This document shows positions 8,949-18,035 of a DNA stretch of 64,000 bases, in pieces. Both the position numbers and the translations under genes were made by a program. Under the pieces are notes generated by a model. That model made no database searches and had not been told where the DNA came from. It saw nothing but the letters and a program-made list of their open reading frames with translations. Position 1 is the first letter of the stretch. The number at the start of each line of letters is the position of its first letter. Origin of the DNA: JBMNCQ01 sp049366715 (lineage in GTDB: Bacteria; Bacillota; Peptococcia; Peptococcales; BICA1-8); contig JBMNCQ010000083.1 of NCBI GenBank assembly GCA_049366715.1, positions 96,777 to 160,776 on the forward strand, given 5' to 3'.

Positions 8949-9503
8949 GTGACCGTACCGAAGCTGCCGATAAAGGTTATTATCGTTTGTGTTTTCTTTG
9001 CAATTATAGGAGCACTCTGGGGATCTCACGCCGCGGGATTAATAGATCTGACCCCTTTTTTAACCGATCTGCCTGTAGTGGGTAAGTATTTCCCCGAAGA
9101 AAGTGAAGAGACAATTACCAATATTTCACCTTTGGAAGAAGAAAATGAAGAATTAAAAGATAAATTAACGGAGATGGAAAATAAACTGGCCGAAACGACA
9201 GCCAAGGAGACAACTTTGCAGCAAACCATTGAAGAGTATAAGGCGCAGATAGCTGAGATAGAAGAAGAAAAACAATCCTTAATTGACCAGGAAAATAAAG
9301 CTGTCTTGCTTGCAGATTATTATCAAAATATGAAACCGAAAGAAGTTGTCCCCATTTTTGATAATCTGGATGATGAAATCGTAATAAGCATCTTAGCAAA
9401 AATGGAAGTTAGTCAGGTTGCTAAGATAATCGCGGAGCTTGATCCGATACGGGCTGCTAAATTAACCAAAACAATAACCGATATATATAATAGTTCTGAT
9501 TGA
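8949..9503 (+). CDS. MotE-like / YlxF-type flagellar operon protein with MgtE N-domain
   Basis: The 184-residue protein has one N-terminal membrane helix (about 7-28), a long acidic coiled coil (about 55-115), and a C-terminal domain resembling the intracellular N-domain of MgtE (MKPKEVVPIFDNLDDEIV, then ILAKMEVSQVAKIIAELDP). Proteins of this build sit between fliJ and fliK in Firmicutes (YlxF) and in alphaproteobacteria (MotE, a chaperone of the stator-associated MotC). The start is GTG at 8949, directly after the fliJ stop, with a G-rich ribosome site in the end of fliJ. The role in stator or export function is inferred from family and position. Confidence 0.8.
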   Translation: MTVPKLPIKVIIVCVFFAIIGALWGSHAAGLIDLTPFLTDLPVVGKYFPEESEETITNISPLEEENEELKDKLTEMENKLAETTAKETTLQQTIEEYKAQIAEIEEEKQSLIDQENKAVLLADYYQNMKPKEVVPIFDNLDDEIVISILAKMEVSQVAKIIAELDPIRAAKLTKTITDIYNSSD

Positions 9504-9529
9504 AAATCAACCTGAAAGGAGGTGAATAG

Positions 9530-10999
9530 GTGCAGATACAAGAGTTGCTTATCATGCAAACTTTATCATCCCAAGAAGGAGGTGAAGGGTCTAAAAAAAC
9601 CACAGGAGATATGCCGGGATTTGCCGGATTACTTGAAATGTTTAGCGAATCGATAATGACGGAAAATGCAAGGGACAAGAATTTCTCTGAATTTGCGGGT
9701 CTTGAGGAAACTGAAACGCCGGATAATCTCAACGCAGTAAGTAAAGAGCTTAAATTAATTGAGCTGCTCACTGCTCAGGGCTTCTTAAATACAAATTTAA
9801 ATATGCCCAGGCAAATTGCCGAAGTAAAGTCTGGTGAAAATTCAGATGTGCTTCAACAATCGGCCCCCGTGTCGTTAGCGGCGGTACAACAGGAAGTGAT
9901 AAGAGCACAAGATTTAAATCCTGAGGGAACATTGCAAATTCAACAGATATTTACGAGGACAGAAAAATTAATAGATTCACTAAAATTACATGATTCAATA
10001 CAGGATATATTTAAACAGGAAGTCTCTAAAAACGTTCTAGCGAATCTTGCAGAGACCGGGGAGCAACAGCCTGGTAAATTACCTTTTCGCGAATTATTAA
10101 AGCAAAGTGTTCTTTCTGAATATCTGCCTGATTCTGTTAAGGCATCATCCCCGCCGGGGAATAACGGCGATTTGGCGCCTCAGAGTCTGACTGCCGACAA
10201 ATCCGGTACTGAGATCACAGCAAGTCCGCCCACACTGCAGGATGAGCTGCCGGGCCCCGCGACAAAACAAAAAATAACCGCAAATGATCAGCAAACTGCC
10301 GGGGAAGAAAACGGATTTTCTCAGGAAAAAGTCTCTGCCGGGGCTGCGGAAGACGACCTGAAGATTCGGAGTACAGTCTATGAAGACAACAAGCCGAAAG
10401 AGGCAGCCGGAACTGAGAAAGGGCAAAACACACAGCATTCTAACAATAAAGATGCCGGTTATTTGACCGATAATCTTAGGCCGGCTTTTGATACTGCTGC
10501 CCGTTCAGTGGGAACTGAAACTCTTGAACCGGAAGTTCCCGTAAAAGAAATCCCGGAGTTTCTCTTGAAGCAAATCAGCGGTAAATTTTTAGCGAATAAA
10601 TCTGATGGAACACAAGAATTAAATATCAGATTGAAGCCTGCCGAATTAGGCAAGATGTCCCTGCATTTAACAGCAAATAACGGACAGGTTACAGTAAAAA
10701 TTTTAACCGATAATATGAATGCCCGGGAATTAGTTGAACAAAATATTATCCATTTAAAACAGTCTTTAGCGGATCAGGGAATCAAATGTAATGCTATTGA
10801 TGTTCAAGTAAATGCGGACAGTAGCTTTAATCAATTCATGGGGCATCAGTCCAACCCTTTTAATCAGTCCAGGCAGTCTTCCAGAAATAAAGTTATTTAC
10901 AGCAACAATAAAAAAAGATCGAATGATATCCTTACCGGCATTGAAAATTCAAAACAACCCGCCAAGCCGGGTTTAAGCAGACTGGAACTATTAGCATGA
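9530..10999 (+). CDS. fliK: Flagellar hook-length control protein FliK
   Basis: Secreted molecular ruler that ends hook growth and switches export specificity through FlhB. The 489-residue product has a long, poorly conserved polar N-terminal region and a C-terminal Flg_hook domain (about 345-430) with LNIRLKPAELGKMSLHL and VTVKILTDNMNARELVEQ. The GTG start at 9530 follows AAAGGAGGTGAA. A second Shine-Dalgarno-like AAGGAGGTGAA lies inside the gene at about 9575, but no start codon is correctly spaced from it. The C-terminal Asn/Ser/Lys-rich tail is variable. flgD follows 13 bases later. Confidence 0.9.
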   Translation: MQIQELLIMQTLSSQEGGEGSKKTTGDMPGFAGLLEMFSESIMTENARDKNFSEFAGLEETETPDNLNAVSKELKLIELLTAQGFLNTNLNMPRQIAEVKSGENSDVLQQSAPVSLAAVQQEVIRAQDLNPEGTLQIQQIFTRTEKLIDSLKLHDSIQDIFKQEVSKNVLANLAETGEQQPGKLPFRELLKQSVLSEYLPDSVKASSPPGNNGDLAPQSLTADKSGTEITASPPTLQDELPGPATKQKITANDQQTAGEENGFSQEKVSAGAAEDDLKIRSTVYEDNKPKEAAGTEKGQNTQHSNNKDAGYLTDNLRPAFDTAARSVGTETLEPEVPVKEIPEFLLKQISGKFLANKSDGTQELNIRLKPAELGKMSLHLTANNGQVTVKILTDNMNARELVEQNIIHLKQSLADQGIKCNAIDVQVNADSSFNQFMGHQSNPFNQSRQSSRNKVIYSNNKKRSNDILTGIENSKQPAKPGLSRLELLA

Positions 11000-11012
11000 A
11001 AGGAGGTAAACT

Positions 11013-11561
11013 ATGGATTTAGCAGGTATAAGCAGTGGAAGTACAAATACCCAGACCCAAAACAGCATTGATAATCAAATTTTAGGGAAAGATGCTTTTT
11101 TACAATTGTTGGTGACACAGCTGCAGTATCAGGATCCTTTAAATCCTATGGAAGATAAGGAATTCATCTCTCAAATGGCTCAATTTTCTTCCCTTGAGCA
11201 GATGCAGAATGTGAACGAAACCTTAGAAGCAGGTTTTGGAGAACTCTTAAGCATCCAGCAAGAACTGTTGATAAACCAAAATTCCTGGCAGGCCATAACC
11301 AACAGCTTTAATTTAGTGGGCAAAGAAGTCTCCGGTACTAATGATGAAGGTATTGAAATTTCCGGAGTAGTGGAAAAAGTGATCATGACCGGGTTTGTTC
11401 CCATTGCTGTTGTAAACGGGCAGGAATTGGAAATCGGTGCTATCGAAGAAGTCAGGATGCCGGATCCGGCAGAAACGGAAGACGAGAATACGACGGAAAC
11501 AACGAATGAGGAAAGTACTGAAACAACAAGCGATGAGGCAGTAGGTGAAGAAGATGTCTGA
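11013..11561 (+). CDS. flgD: Flagellar hook assembly scaffold protein FlgD
   Basis: Hook-capping protein needed for hook subunit polymerisation. The conserved N-terminal block (GKDAFLQLLVTQLQYQDPL, then FISQMAQFSSLEQMQNV) lies at about residues 25-67. The 182-residue protein includes a hook-cap domain and an unusual Thr/Glu-rich acidic tail of about 34 residues. ATG 11013 follows AAAGGAGG. Its end overlaps the next small gene by eight bases. Confidence 0.94.
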   Translation: MDLAGISSGSTNTQTQNSIDNQILGKDAFLQLLVTQLQYQDPLNPMEDKEFISQMAQFSSLEQMQNVNETLEAGFGELLSIQQELLINQNSWQAITNSFNLVGKEVSGTNDEGIEISGVVEKVIMTGFVPIAVVNGQELEIGAIEEVRMPDPAETEDENTTETTNEESTETTSDEAVGEEDV

Positions 11562-11940
11562 TAAGTTTTTTATCCAGCAGCCGATCAGGCCCATCGGCCA
11601 GTCTGCCGATAAAAATAAACCCGTAATTAAAGAACAGCCAACCACAAATTTTAAAGAAGTTTTTCAGCAGCAACTCTATCAGGGAGAAGAATTAAAATTC
11701 TCTAAGCATGCCCAGCAAAGGTTAAACTCCAGAAATATTGAACTGGGCCAGGATGCGCTGGCGAAGCTGAATAATGCTGTGGAGAAAGCTGCCGATAAGG
11801 GCGCCAGAGAATCGTTGGTTTTGATGAATGATTTGGCCTTTGTGGTTAGTGTGAAAAACAAAACGGTAATTACGGCTATGGATGGACAAAGCATTAAGGA
11901 AAATGTTTTTACCAATATCGATAGTGCGGTAATAATTTAA
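11554..11940 (+). CDS. Conserved flagellar operon protein (TIGR02530 type)
   Basis: A 128-residue cytoplasmic protein, found in Firmicutes and spirochaete flagellar operons between flgD and flgE. Recognisable core: FSKHAQQRLNSRNIEL and ALVLMNDLAFVVSVKNKTVITA-like segments with a helix (LAKLNNAVEKAADKGA). I chose ATG 11554, six bases from AGGTGAAG, over the upstream GTG at 11545. Its function is not known to me; a hook-assembly accessory role is inferred from its position only. The 80 bases after it contain no clear hairpin and lead to flgE. Confidence 0.8.
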   Translation: MSDKFFIQQPIRPIGQSADKNKPVIKEQPTTNFKEVFQQQLYQGEELKFSKHAQQRLNSRNIELGQDALAKLNNAVEKAADKGARESLVLMNDLAFVVSVKNKTVITAMDGQSIKENVFTNIDSAVII

Positions 11941-12020
11941 GGCTGGACCTCTTTGAGGAAGCCTGTACCGCTGAATGACAGAAGCGGAATATGATTAAAT
12001 AAAACAGGAGGTCGTTTATT

Positions 12021-13553
12021 ATGATGCGTTCACTTTTTGCCGGTGTTTCCGGCTTACGTGCCCATCAAACCAGGATGGATGTCATTGGAAATAATATTTC
12101 CAACGTGAATACGCCGGGTTTTAAGAAAAGCCGGGTGACTTTTCAGGAAATGCTCAATCAGACAATGCGGGGGGCTTCTTCCCCTCAAGGAGATAGAGCG
12201 GGGACTAACCCCTTGCAGATTGGTCTGGGTGTAAATTTAGGAAGCATTGATGTTATTCATACAGCCGGATCGCCTCAGTCTACAGGTAAAGCACTGGATA
12301 TGTCTATTGAGGGTGAAGGATATTTTATCGTAGGAGATGCTACCAACAGCTACTATACCCGGGCCGGTAATTTCGATTTCGATACGGAAAATAACCTGCA
12401 TTTAAACGGATACCTGGTTAAAGGCTGGGTGGCCACCCAGGATCCCATCACAAATGAACTTACCCTTGATAACAGTACTGCCATCCGACCGATTAATCTG
12501 AGTGCCCTGGCAGATGCGAAAATAATGCAGGCTACCACTGCGGTTTCTATTGGTAAAAATCTGGACAAAAGAACTGAGATCCAGAGTAGCGGTGATGTTT
12601 CCACTTTTACGGATAATACTTATACCGGCCAGGATATCGGCAATGCAGACCCCGTTGATCCCGGTACCTGGGTAACAATTGAGCTGGGCTCCGGGGTGGT
12701 TTTCGACGATAATTTTTCCATCGAAGACGGGAGCGGGAATTCTCTGAGCTATACCGATTTGATTGCCAACATGAATGACTGGGATTTAGACATCAGCACC
12801 GGGGAATTAACCATTAAAAATGGCGCAACATTTACCGGTTTTACCGGAACCAACAACGTAGTTGTCAATTACCAGCAATCTGCCCATCCGACGCCTGTTA
12901 CCGTTTTTGACAGCCAGGGTGACAGCCATGAAGTTATGATTACTTACTATAAAAATGCCGATAACCAGTGGAAGGTCAGTGTCGGTCTAGACGGCGACCT
13001 GGTTGATACCGGTTATGAGCATACGCTTAATTTTAATTCTACGGGCCAAATCGACCCGGCAACATCCACGATCAATATCACCAAGGTTTTAGGCGGCGGT
13101 GTTGATGATTTGGATGCAACCATTAATTTTGGTAATTTAACCCAGGTTGCCGCAGATACCAGTGCCCTGGCTTTAAGCCAAAACGGCTTTGAACCGGGCA
13201 GCTTGCAAAGTATTAGTGTAGACACCACAGGTACAATTGTGGGGACTTTTTCCAACGGCCAGAATATTGAATTGGCTCAGGTTGCCCTGGCGACTTTTGC
13301 TAATGCCGGAGGCTTGGAAAAGATCGGGAATACCTTATTTAGAGAAACTAAGAATTCCGGACTGCCCCAAACAGGTTTCCCCGGTCAGGAGGGGAAAGGT
13401 GTCATTAAACCGGAAACTTTGGAAATGTCTAATGTTGATTTATCCCAGGAATTTGTTGATATGATTGTAACGCAAAGGGGTTTCCAGGCAAATTCCCGCA
13501 TAATCACAACTTCCGACCAAATGTTAGAGGAACTGGTAAACCTCCGCAGGTAA
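12021..13553 (+). CDS. flgE: Flagellar hook protein FlgE
   Basis: Major subunit of the hook, the universal joint between rod and filament. The 510-residue product begins with the axial-protein motif (MDVIGNNISNVNTPGFKKSR near residues 19-38) and ends with the matching C-terminal helix (NVDLSQEFVDMIVTQRGFQANSRIITTSDQ). The central region is the variable surface domain. The gene starts ATG-ATG at 12021 after AGGAGG. It is the only hook/distal-rod paralogue in this operon; flgF, flgG, flgK and flagellin genes must be elsewhere. Confidence 0.95.
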   Translation: MMRSLFAGVSGLRAHQTRMDVIGNNISNVNTPGFKKSRVTFQEMLNQTMRGASSPQGDRAGTNPLQIGLGVNLGSIDVIHTAGSPQSTGKALDMSIEGEGYFIVGDATNSYYTRAGNFDFDTENNLHLNGYLVKGWVATQDPITNELTLDNSTAIRPINLSALADAKIMQATTAVSIGKNLDKRTEIQSSGDVSTFTDNTYTGQDIGNADPVDPGTWVTIELGSGVVFDDNFSIEDGSGNSLSYTDLIANMNDWDLDISTGELTIKNGATFTGFTGTNNVVVNYQQSAHPTPVTVFDSQGDSHEVMITYYKNADNQWKVSVGLDGDLVDTGYEHTLNFNSTGQIDPATSTINITKVLGGGVDDLDATINFGNLTQVAADTSALALSQNGFEPGSLQSISVDTTGTIVGTFSNGQNIELAQVALATFANAGGLEKIGNTLFRETKNSGLPQTGFPGQEGKGVIKPETLEMSNVDLSQEFVDMIVTQRGFQANSRIITTSDQMLEELVNLRR

Positions 13554-13561
13554 AATTGTTG

Positions 13562-13583
13562 TAGGGGGATAAATATCCCCCTA
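13562..13583 (+). other. Strong intercistronic hairpin between flgE and flbD
   Basis: TAGGGGGATA (13562-13571) and TATCCCCCTA (13574-13583) form a near-perfect inverted repeat just after the flgE stop. The downstream bases are TTTCCTC, not a U-run, so it is a weak terminator at best. It may be a processing or stability element that protects the upstream message or reduces expression of the genes after flgE. Confidence 0.6.
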
Positions 13584-13607
13584 TTTCCTCAATTGGAGGG
13601 GAGATAG

Positions 13608-13811
13608 ATGATAAAAGTAACGCGTTTTCAAGGCAAGGAGTTTTACTTAAATAGTGATCTCATTGAATACATAGAAAATAACCCTGACACGGTTATCACT
13701 CTTATCAATGGTAAAAAGATTGTCGTCATGGAAACTCCGGAAGAGTTGATTACGAGAATAAAAGAATTCCGGAGGGAAATAAATACATTTTCTATTGAGC
13801 AGGGTTTGTAG
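13608..13811 (+). CDS. flbD: FlbD-family flagellar protein
   Basis: A 67-residue protein of the FlbD/SwrD family. It shows the family core MIKVTRFQGKEFYLNSDLIE, followed by TVITLINGKKIVVMETPEEL. In B. subtilis the homologue (SwrD/YlzI) lies between flgE and fliL/mot-like genes and raises flagellar motor power. Here it directly precedes motA and motB, which fits a stator-related job. ATG 13608 follows GGAGGGGAG. Confidence 0.9.
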   Translation: MIKVTRFQGKEFYLNSDLIEYIENNPDTVITLINGKKIVVMETPEELITRIKEFRREINTFSIEQGL

Positions 13812-13826
13812 AATAGAGGTGAAGCT

Positions 13827-14612
13827 ATGGATATAGCAACGGTAATAGGGATAATATTTGGAATAGTATTACTTGCCGGAGCAATTCTGATCCAAGGAAG
13901 TTTAAACGCTTTTTGGAGTGTATCTTCCTTAATGATTGTCTTAGGGGGTACAATGGCTGCGACATTAATAAACTATCCTTTGCAGCAGGTTATCAGTACG
14001 ATTAAAGTAATCAGAATAGCCTTCCGCAACCATTCCTCGGAGCCGGGCGAGATAATTGCAACTTTAGTTACCTTTGCGGAGAAAGCGCGGCGGGAAGGGC
14101 TTCTGGCTCTGGAGGCAGAAGCCGAAACGATTGATGAAGCATTTTTGAAAAAAGGGATTGAACTTATTGTCGACGGTACCGATCCGGAACTGGTCCGCAA
14201 CATCATGGAGACCGATCTGACATTTATTGAGGAAAGGCATAAGCAGGGAGCCCAGATTTTTGAAAACATGGGCGGCAGCGCTCCCGCTTTTGGAATGTTA
14301 GGTACGCTGATCGGACTTATTATGATGCTGAGGAATTTGGAGGACCCTTCTACCATCGGACCTGGGATGGCTGTGGCTTTAATTACTACTTTTTATGGTT
14401 CTTTGTTTGCAAATTTGATATTTTTACCAATTGCAGGGAAATTAAAAATAAGAAGTAGTGAAGAAATTCTTAATAAAGAACTTATGCTGGAAGGGATTCT
14501 CTCCATTCAAGCCGGTGAAAACCCGAGAATTGTTGCAGAAAAGATGAAATCTTTCTTAAATCCGATAGATAGGAAAAAACTCGATAATAAAAGAGATGTT
14601 GGTGAAGCCTAA
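13827..14612 (+). CDS. motA: Flagellar motor stator protein MotA
   Basis: Membrane ion-channel subunit of the motor stator. The 261-residue protein has four predicted membrane helices (two near residues 1-50, two near 145-205) and a large cytoplasmic loop with conserved charged residues that act on FliG. Family segments: LEAEAETIDEAFLKKGIELI, the GGSAPAFGMLGTLIGLI helix and VALITTFYGSLFANL. ATG 13827 follows GAGGTGAAG. The stop overlaps the motB start by one base. Confidence 0.95.
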   Translation: MDIATVIGIIFGIVLLAGAILIQGSLNAFWSVSSLMIVLGGTMAATLINYPLQQVISTIKVIRIAFRNHSSEPGEIIATLVTFAEKARREGLLALEAEAETIDEAFLKKGIELIVDGTDPELVRNIMETDLTFIEERHKQGAQIFENMGGSAPAFGMLGTLIGLIMMLRNLEDPSTIGPGMAVALITTFYGSLFANLIFLPIAGKLKIRSSEEILNKELMLEGILSIQAGENPRIVAEKMKSFLNPIDRKKLDNKRDVGEA

Positions 14613-15409
14613 TGGCCAGAAAGAAAAAAATTGAAGAACCACCAAAGGGTGCACCGCTCTGGATGACTACATATGGCGACATGATAACACTGGTTCTAAC
14701 ATTTTTCATTCTTTTATATTCTTATTCTTCTTTAGATGTATTAAAATGGAAACAGGTAGTTTCCTCGGTAAGAGGGTCTCTGGGAGTTTTAAACGGAGGT
14801 TCTACCTTGGATGATGTTGAATTGGTGGGTTCAGGCAAGCCTAGTGAAGATGTTAGTACTCAGAAAATGACAGCGGACGAAGTTGACGAGTTGGAAAGAA
14901 TGCAGCAGGAAAAAATTGAAATGGAAAATCTTAAAAACGACTTAAGTGAAGTCTTGCATGAGTTGGATAATCGGATAATTGTTGAAACCGACCAGCGGGG
15001 GGTTATCCTACGCTTTGAGGATAATGTTTTATTTGATAAAGGAAAAGCTGAACTAAAAGCAGATTCTAAGGAAGTATTGTTAAGAGTGGCCGAGCTTCTT
15101 AAAAAGATTGATAATTCCATTAGAGTAGAAGGACATACTGATGATTTGCCGATTCATACACCGCAGTTTCCTTCGAACTGGGAATTATCAACTTCGCGGG
15201 CCACCAATGTTCTGCGGTATCTTTTGGAGCATGATTTAGAACCGAAACAATTATCTGCGGTTGGTTATGGAGAATATCACCCCATTGCACCTGACAAAGA
15301 TGAAGAATCACGGAAGAAAAACCGGAGAGTCGATATTGTAATTCTCAAAGATAGTCTGGCCTTACAAGAACCTAATAGCAAAGGTGGATTAAGCAATGGC
15401 GAACACTGA
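14612..15409 (+). CDS. motB: Flagellar motor stator protein MotB
   Basis: Stator partner of MotA. One N-terminal membrane helix carries the ion-binding Asp (Asp23 in TTYGDMITLVLTFFILLY); a plug/linker region follows; and a C-terminal OmpA-like peptidoglycan-binding domain anchors the stator to the wall (VEGHTDDLPIHTPQFPSNWE, then LSAVGYGEYHPI). It has 265 residues. The start codon shares a base with the motA stop, and the end overlaps fliL by 14 bases. Whether protons or sodium drive it cannot be judged confidently from sequence. Confidence 0.95.
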   Translation: MARKKKIEEPPKGAPLWMTTYGDMITLVLTFFILLYSYSSLDVLKWKQVVSSVRGSLGVLNGGSTLDDVELVGSGKPSEDVSTQKMTADEVDELERMQQEKIEMENLKNDLSEVLHELDNRIIVETDQRGVILRFEDNVLFDKGKAELKADSKEVLLRVAELLKKIDNSIRVEGHTDDLPIHTPQFPSNWELSTSRATNVLRYLLEHDLEPKQLSAVGYGEYHPIAPDKDEESRKKNRRVDIVILKDSLALQEPNSKGGLSNGEH

Positions 15410-15860
15410 CGAGCAAATTAACAGTAAAAGAAGTAGATTTACTTTAAAGCATATCATTACTGTAATCGTTATTACGGTACTATCTTTCGCAGGTTTTTTT
15501 CTTATTGGAAGGACAGTACTTTCTTCCCCTGAAGCCGGTGCAAACCAAGGGATTGAAATCGGACCTTTGTATAATTCCCCGGAATTCACTGTAAATATTG
15601 CCAACTCCAACGGCCGGAGATTTTTAATGACTCAGTTTTCTTTAGAAGTCGATAATAAAAAGACTCTTAAAGAAATTGAAGAGAAGTTACCTGTTTTTCA
15701 GGATAAAGTTATTATTGTCTTGAGTTCTCAGACTTTAGATGATTTATATTCGGTGGACGGAAAGGAAAATATCAAGAATCAGTTAATTGAAAATATTAAT
15801 ACGATCCTTTCCAGTGGAAAAATTATCAATATTTATTTTAACAATTTTGTCTATCAATGA
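15396..15860 (+). CDS. fliL: Flagellar basal body-associated protein FliL
   Basis: Single-pass membrane protein that surrounds and supports stator units. The 154-residue product has a short cytoplasmic N-terminus, a membrane helix at about 19-41, and the outer-face domain with FTVNIANSNGRRFLMTQFSL and the C-terminal VYFNNFVYQ-type ending. It starts inside the end of motB and precedes fliM, the common order motA-motB-fliL-fliM. Confidence 0.92.
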   Translation: MANTDEQINSKRSRFTLKHIITVIVITVLSFAGFFLIGRTVLSSPEAGANQGIEIGPLYNSPEFTVNIANSNGRRFLMTQFSLEVDNKKTLKEIEEKLPVFQDKVIIVLSSQTLDDLYSVDGKENIKNQLIENINTILSSGKIINIYFNNFVYQ

Positions 15861-15878
15861 TATTTAGGGGGTGATTTG

Positions 15879-16871
15879 GTGGCCGAAATATTGTCTCAAT
15901 CAGAGATAGATGCTTTATTAAATGCCTTACAGACCGGAGAAATTGATGCTGAAACGATTAAAAAACAAGAAAACGAAAAAAAAGTTCGCGTATATGATTT
16001 CCGTCGCCCCAATAAATTTTCTAAGGAACAATTAAATACGATTGAAGTGATCAGTGAAAACTATTGCCGGTTTATCACAACTTATTTATCAGGACAATTG
16101 AGGACGCGGGTAAATACTAAGGTGGTGTCGGTAGAACAATTGACCTATGAGGAGTTTATCAGGTCAATTCCCAATCCCACCATATTAAATATTTTCGGCA
16201 TGGAACCTTTTGAAGGCAAAGGCATTTTAGAATTAAATCCCCATCTGGCATTTTATATAATCGACAGACTCTTCGGCGGTCCGGGTACATCCAATATCAA
16301 AGGAAGACCACTGACGGAAATTGAACAGTCTATCGTAACAAAAACGGTAACCAGATTATTGGAATATTTCAAAGATGCCTGGTCTAATCTGGTGGAATTA
16401 AGTCCGGAGTATGAAAGTTTGGAAACAAACCCCAATTTTTCCCAGATTGTATCGCCGACGGAAATGGTTGTTTTAATAACGCTGGATATCCAGCTGGGTG
16501 AGACCGAGGGGTTTGCCAACATTTGCCTGCCTTGTATTATGTTAGAGCCTGTCTCTAATAAATTAAATGCCAGGTTTTGGTATGGAACTTCCGCGAAAGA
16601 ACAAACTACGGAGTATTTGCAGTATCTGAAAAGTAAAGTAAAGAAGGCCAGAGTTCCGGTGACTGCTGTTTTAGGTCAGACAGCAATTTCTTTAAAAGAA
16701 TTGCTTGATTTACAAAAGGGCGATGTAATCTCCTTAGATAATACTGCTGCTGATGAAGTTGTACTAGTTATCGGTTCTAAGGAAAAATTCAAAGGTAATG
16801 TTGGCTTATCGGGAAGTCACTTAGCAGTACAGATTACCAGACCTATCCCACAAGAGGAGGGAGAAGAATGA
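15879..16871 (+). CDS. fliM: Flagellar motor switch protein FliM
   Basis: C-ring protein that binds phosphorylated CheY through its N-terminal peptide (LSQSEIDALL, residues 5-14) and passes the signal to FliG. The 330-residue protein contains the CheC-like middle domain (FYIIDRLFGGPG) and a C-terminal SpoA/FliN-like domain. I chose GTG 15879, five or six bases from AGGGGGTG; an adjacent in-frame TTG at 15876 is too close. The stop overlaps the fliY start (ATGA). Confidence 0.95.
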   Translation: MAEILSQSEIDALLNALQTGEIDAETIKKQENEKKVRVYDFRRPNKFSKEQLNTIEVISENYCRFITTYLSGQLRTRVNTKVVSVEQLTYEEFIRSIPNPTILNIFGMEPFEGKGILELNPHLAFYIIDRLFGGPGTSNIKGRPLTEIEQSIVTKTVTRLLEYFKDAWSNLVELSPEYESLETNPNFSQIVSPTEMVVLITLDIQLGETEGFANICLPCIMLEPVSNKLNARFWYGTSAKEQTTEYLQYLKSKVKKARVPVTAVLGQTAISLKELLDLQKGDVISLDNTAADEVVLVIGSKEKFKGNVGLSGSHLAVQITRPIPQEEGEE

Positions 16872-18019
16872 GTGAGGGAATCTTATCTCAAGCAGAAATA
16901 GACGCTTTATTGCACGGCAATGAGTTTCCTGAGGAAAAGAGTGCCGGAGCGATTGAGGAAAGGAACGACGATGCAATTAATGATATGGAAAAGGATGCCC
17001 TGGGTGAAGTCGCAAATATCTCAATGGGCACCGCTGCGACTACCTTGTCATCTCTCTTGGGGAAAAAAGTGGAAATAACAACTCCCCAGGTTGAATTAAC
17101 ATCAAAGCAAAAATTACGGGAGGATTATCCCCGGCCTTATCTGGTTATAGACGTACAATACACCGCAGGTCTCAAAGGTCATAATATTCTTATTGTCAAC
17201 ACAACTGATGCTGCTATAATTGCCGATTTAATGATGGGCGGAACAGGGCAAAATCCTCCGCAAGAACTTAGCGAACTTCATATGAGTGCAGTTAGTGAAG
17301 CGATGAATCAAATGATGGGGTCTGCATCAACCTCGATGTCAACGGTGCTGGATAAAAGAATCGATATTTCGCCTCCCCTGCTGGATTTAATCAATATCCA
17401 GGAACAGGAGATCGGGTTAGATGAAGAGGGCTTGGAGCCTATAGTGAAAATATCTTTTAAAATGGTAATCCAAGGATTAGTGGACAGTGAACTGATGCAG
17501 TTAATACCTTATCAATTTGCTAAAGCGATGACGAGTGAATTATTCGACAACCTCAGTTCCCGGAACGAAACCTTTGTGAACAATGAAGCCGAATCGACGA
17601 TAATTGATCCGCCGACAGAGGAATATCCTAAATTTAGCATGGATGATGCTGTTATCAATAATACCAGCAAAGCTGCAACTGAAACAGTCAAGGAACAATC
17701 AATACCGGTTCATCCTTTGAAATTTTCCCAGCTTAATACAGAAACACCGCAAAGTGTACCGCAAAACTTAGATTTAATTCTTGATGTTCCTTTACAGGTC
17801 TCTGTAGAGTTGGGAAGAACGAATAAATCTATCAAGGAAATCCTGGAGTTTTCCACAGGTTCGATAATCGAATTGAATAAGCTGGCGGGAGAACCTGTTG
17901 ATATGCTAATAAACGGCAAATTATTTGCTAAAGGTGAAGTAGTGGTAATTGATGAAAACTTCGGGGTTAGGATTACCGATATTGTAAGTCCTTTAGATCG
18001 AGTGAAAAATCTTCAATAG
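16868..18019 (+). CDS. fliY: Flagellar motor switch phosphatase FliY
   Basis: Firmicutes C-ring protein that joins a CheY-P phosphatase (CheC/CheX type) to a FliN-like SpoA domain. In the 383 residues: an N-terminal CheY-P-binding peptide like FliM's (LSQAEIDALL), a phosphatase domain with two ExxN-type active-site helices (DALGEVANISMGTAATTLSS near 40-60 and VSEAMNQMMGSASTSMS near 140-157), a linker of about 60 residues, and the C-terminal SpoA domain (LDVPLQVSVELGRTNKSIKE). Both phosphatase sites look intact. The gene overlaps fliM by four bases. Confidence 0.95.
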   Translation: MSEGILSQAEIDALLHGNEFPEEKSAGAIEERNDDAINDMEKDALGEVANISMGTAATTLSSLLGKKVEITTPQVELTSKQKLREDYPRPYLVIDVQYTAGLKGHNILIVNTTDAAIIADLMMGGTGQNPPQELSELHMSAVSEAMNQMMGSASTSMSTVLDKRIDISPPLLDLINIQEQEIGLDEEGLEPIVKISFKMVIQGLVDSELMQLIPYQFAKAMTSELFDNLSSRNETFVNNEAESTIIDPPTEEYPKFSMDDAVINNTSKAATETVKEQSIPVHPLKFSQLNTETPQSVPQNLDLILDVPLQVSVELGRTNKSIKEILEFSTGSIIELNKLAGEPVDMLINGKLFAKGEVVVIDENFGVRITDIVSPLDRVKNLQ

Positions 18020-18035
18020 GGAGGAATAATTGTAA

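Noticed and set aside
9575..9611. Alternative fliK start after the internal AAGGAGGTGAA
   Set aside because: The nearest in-frame ATG (9611) is about 25 bases away, too far; GTG 9530 has its own well-spaced AAAGGAGGTGAA.
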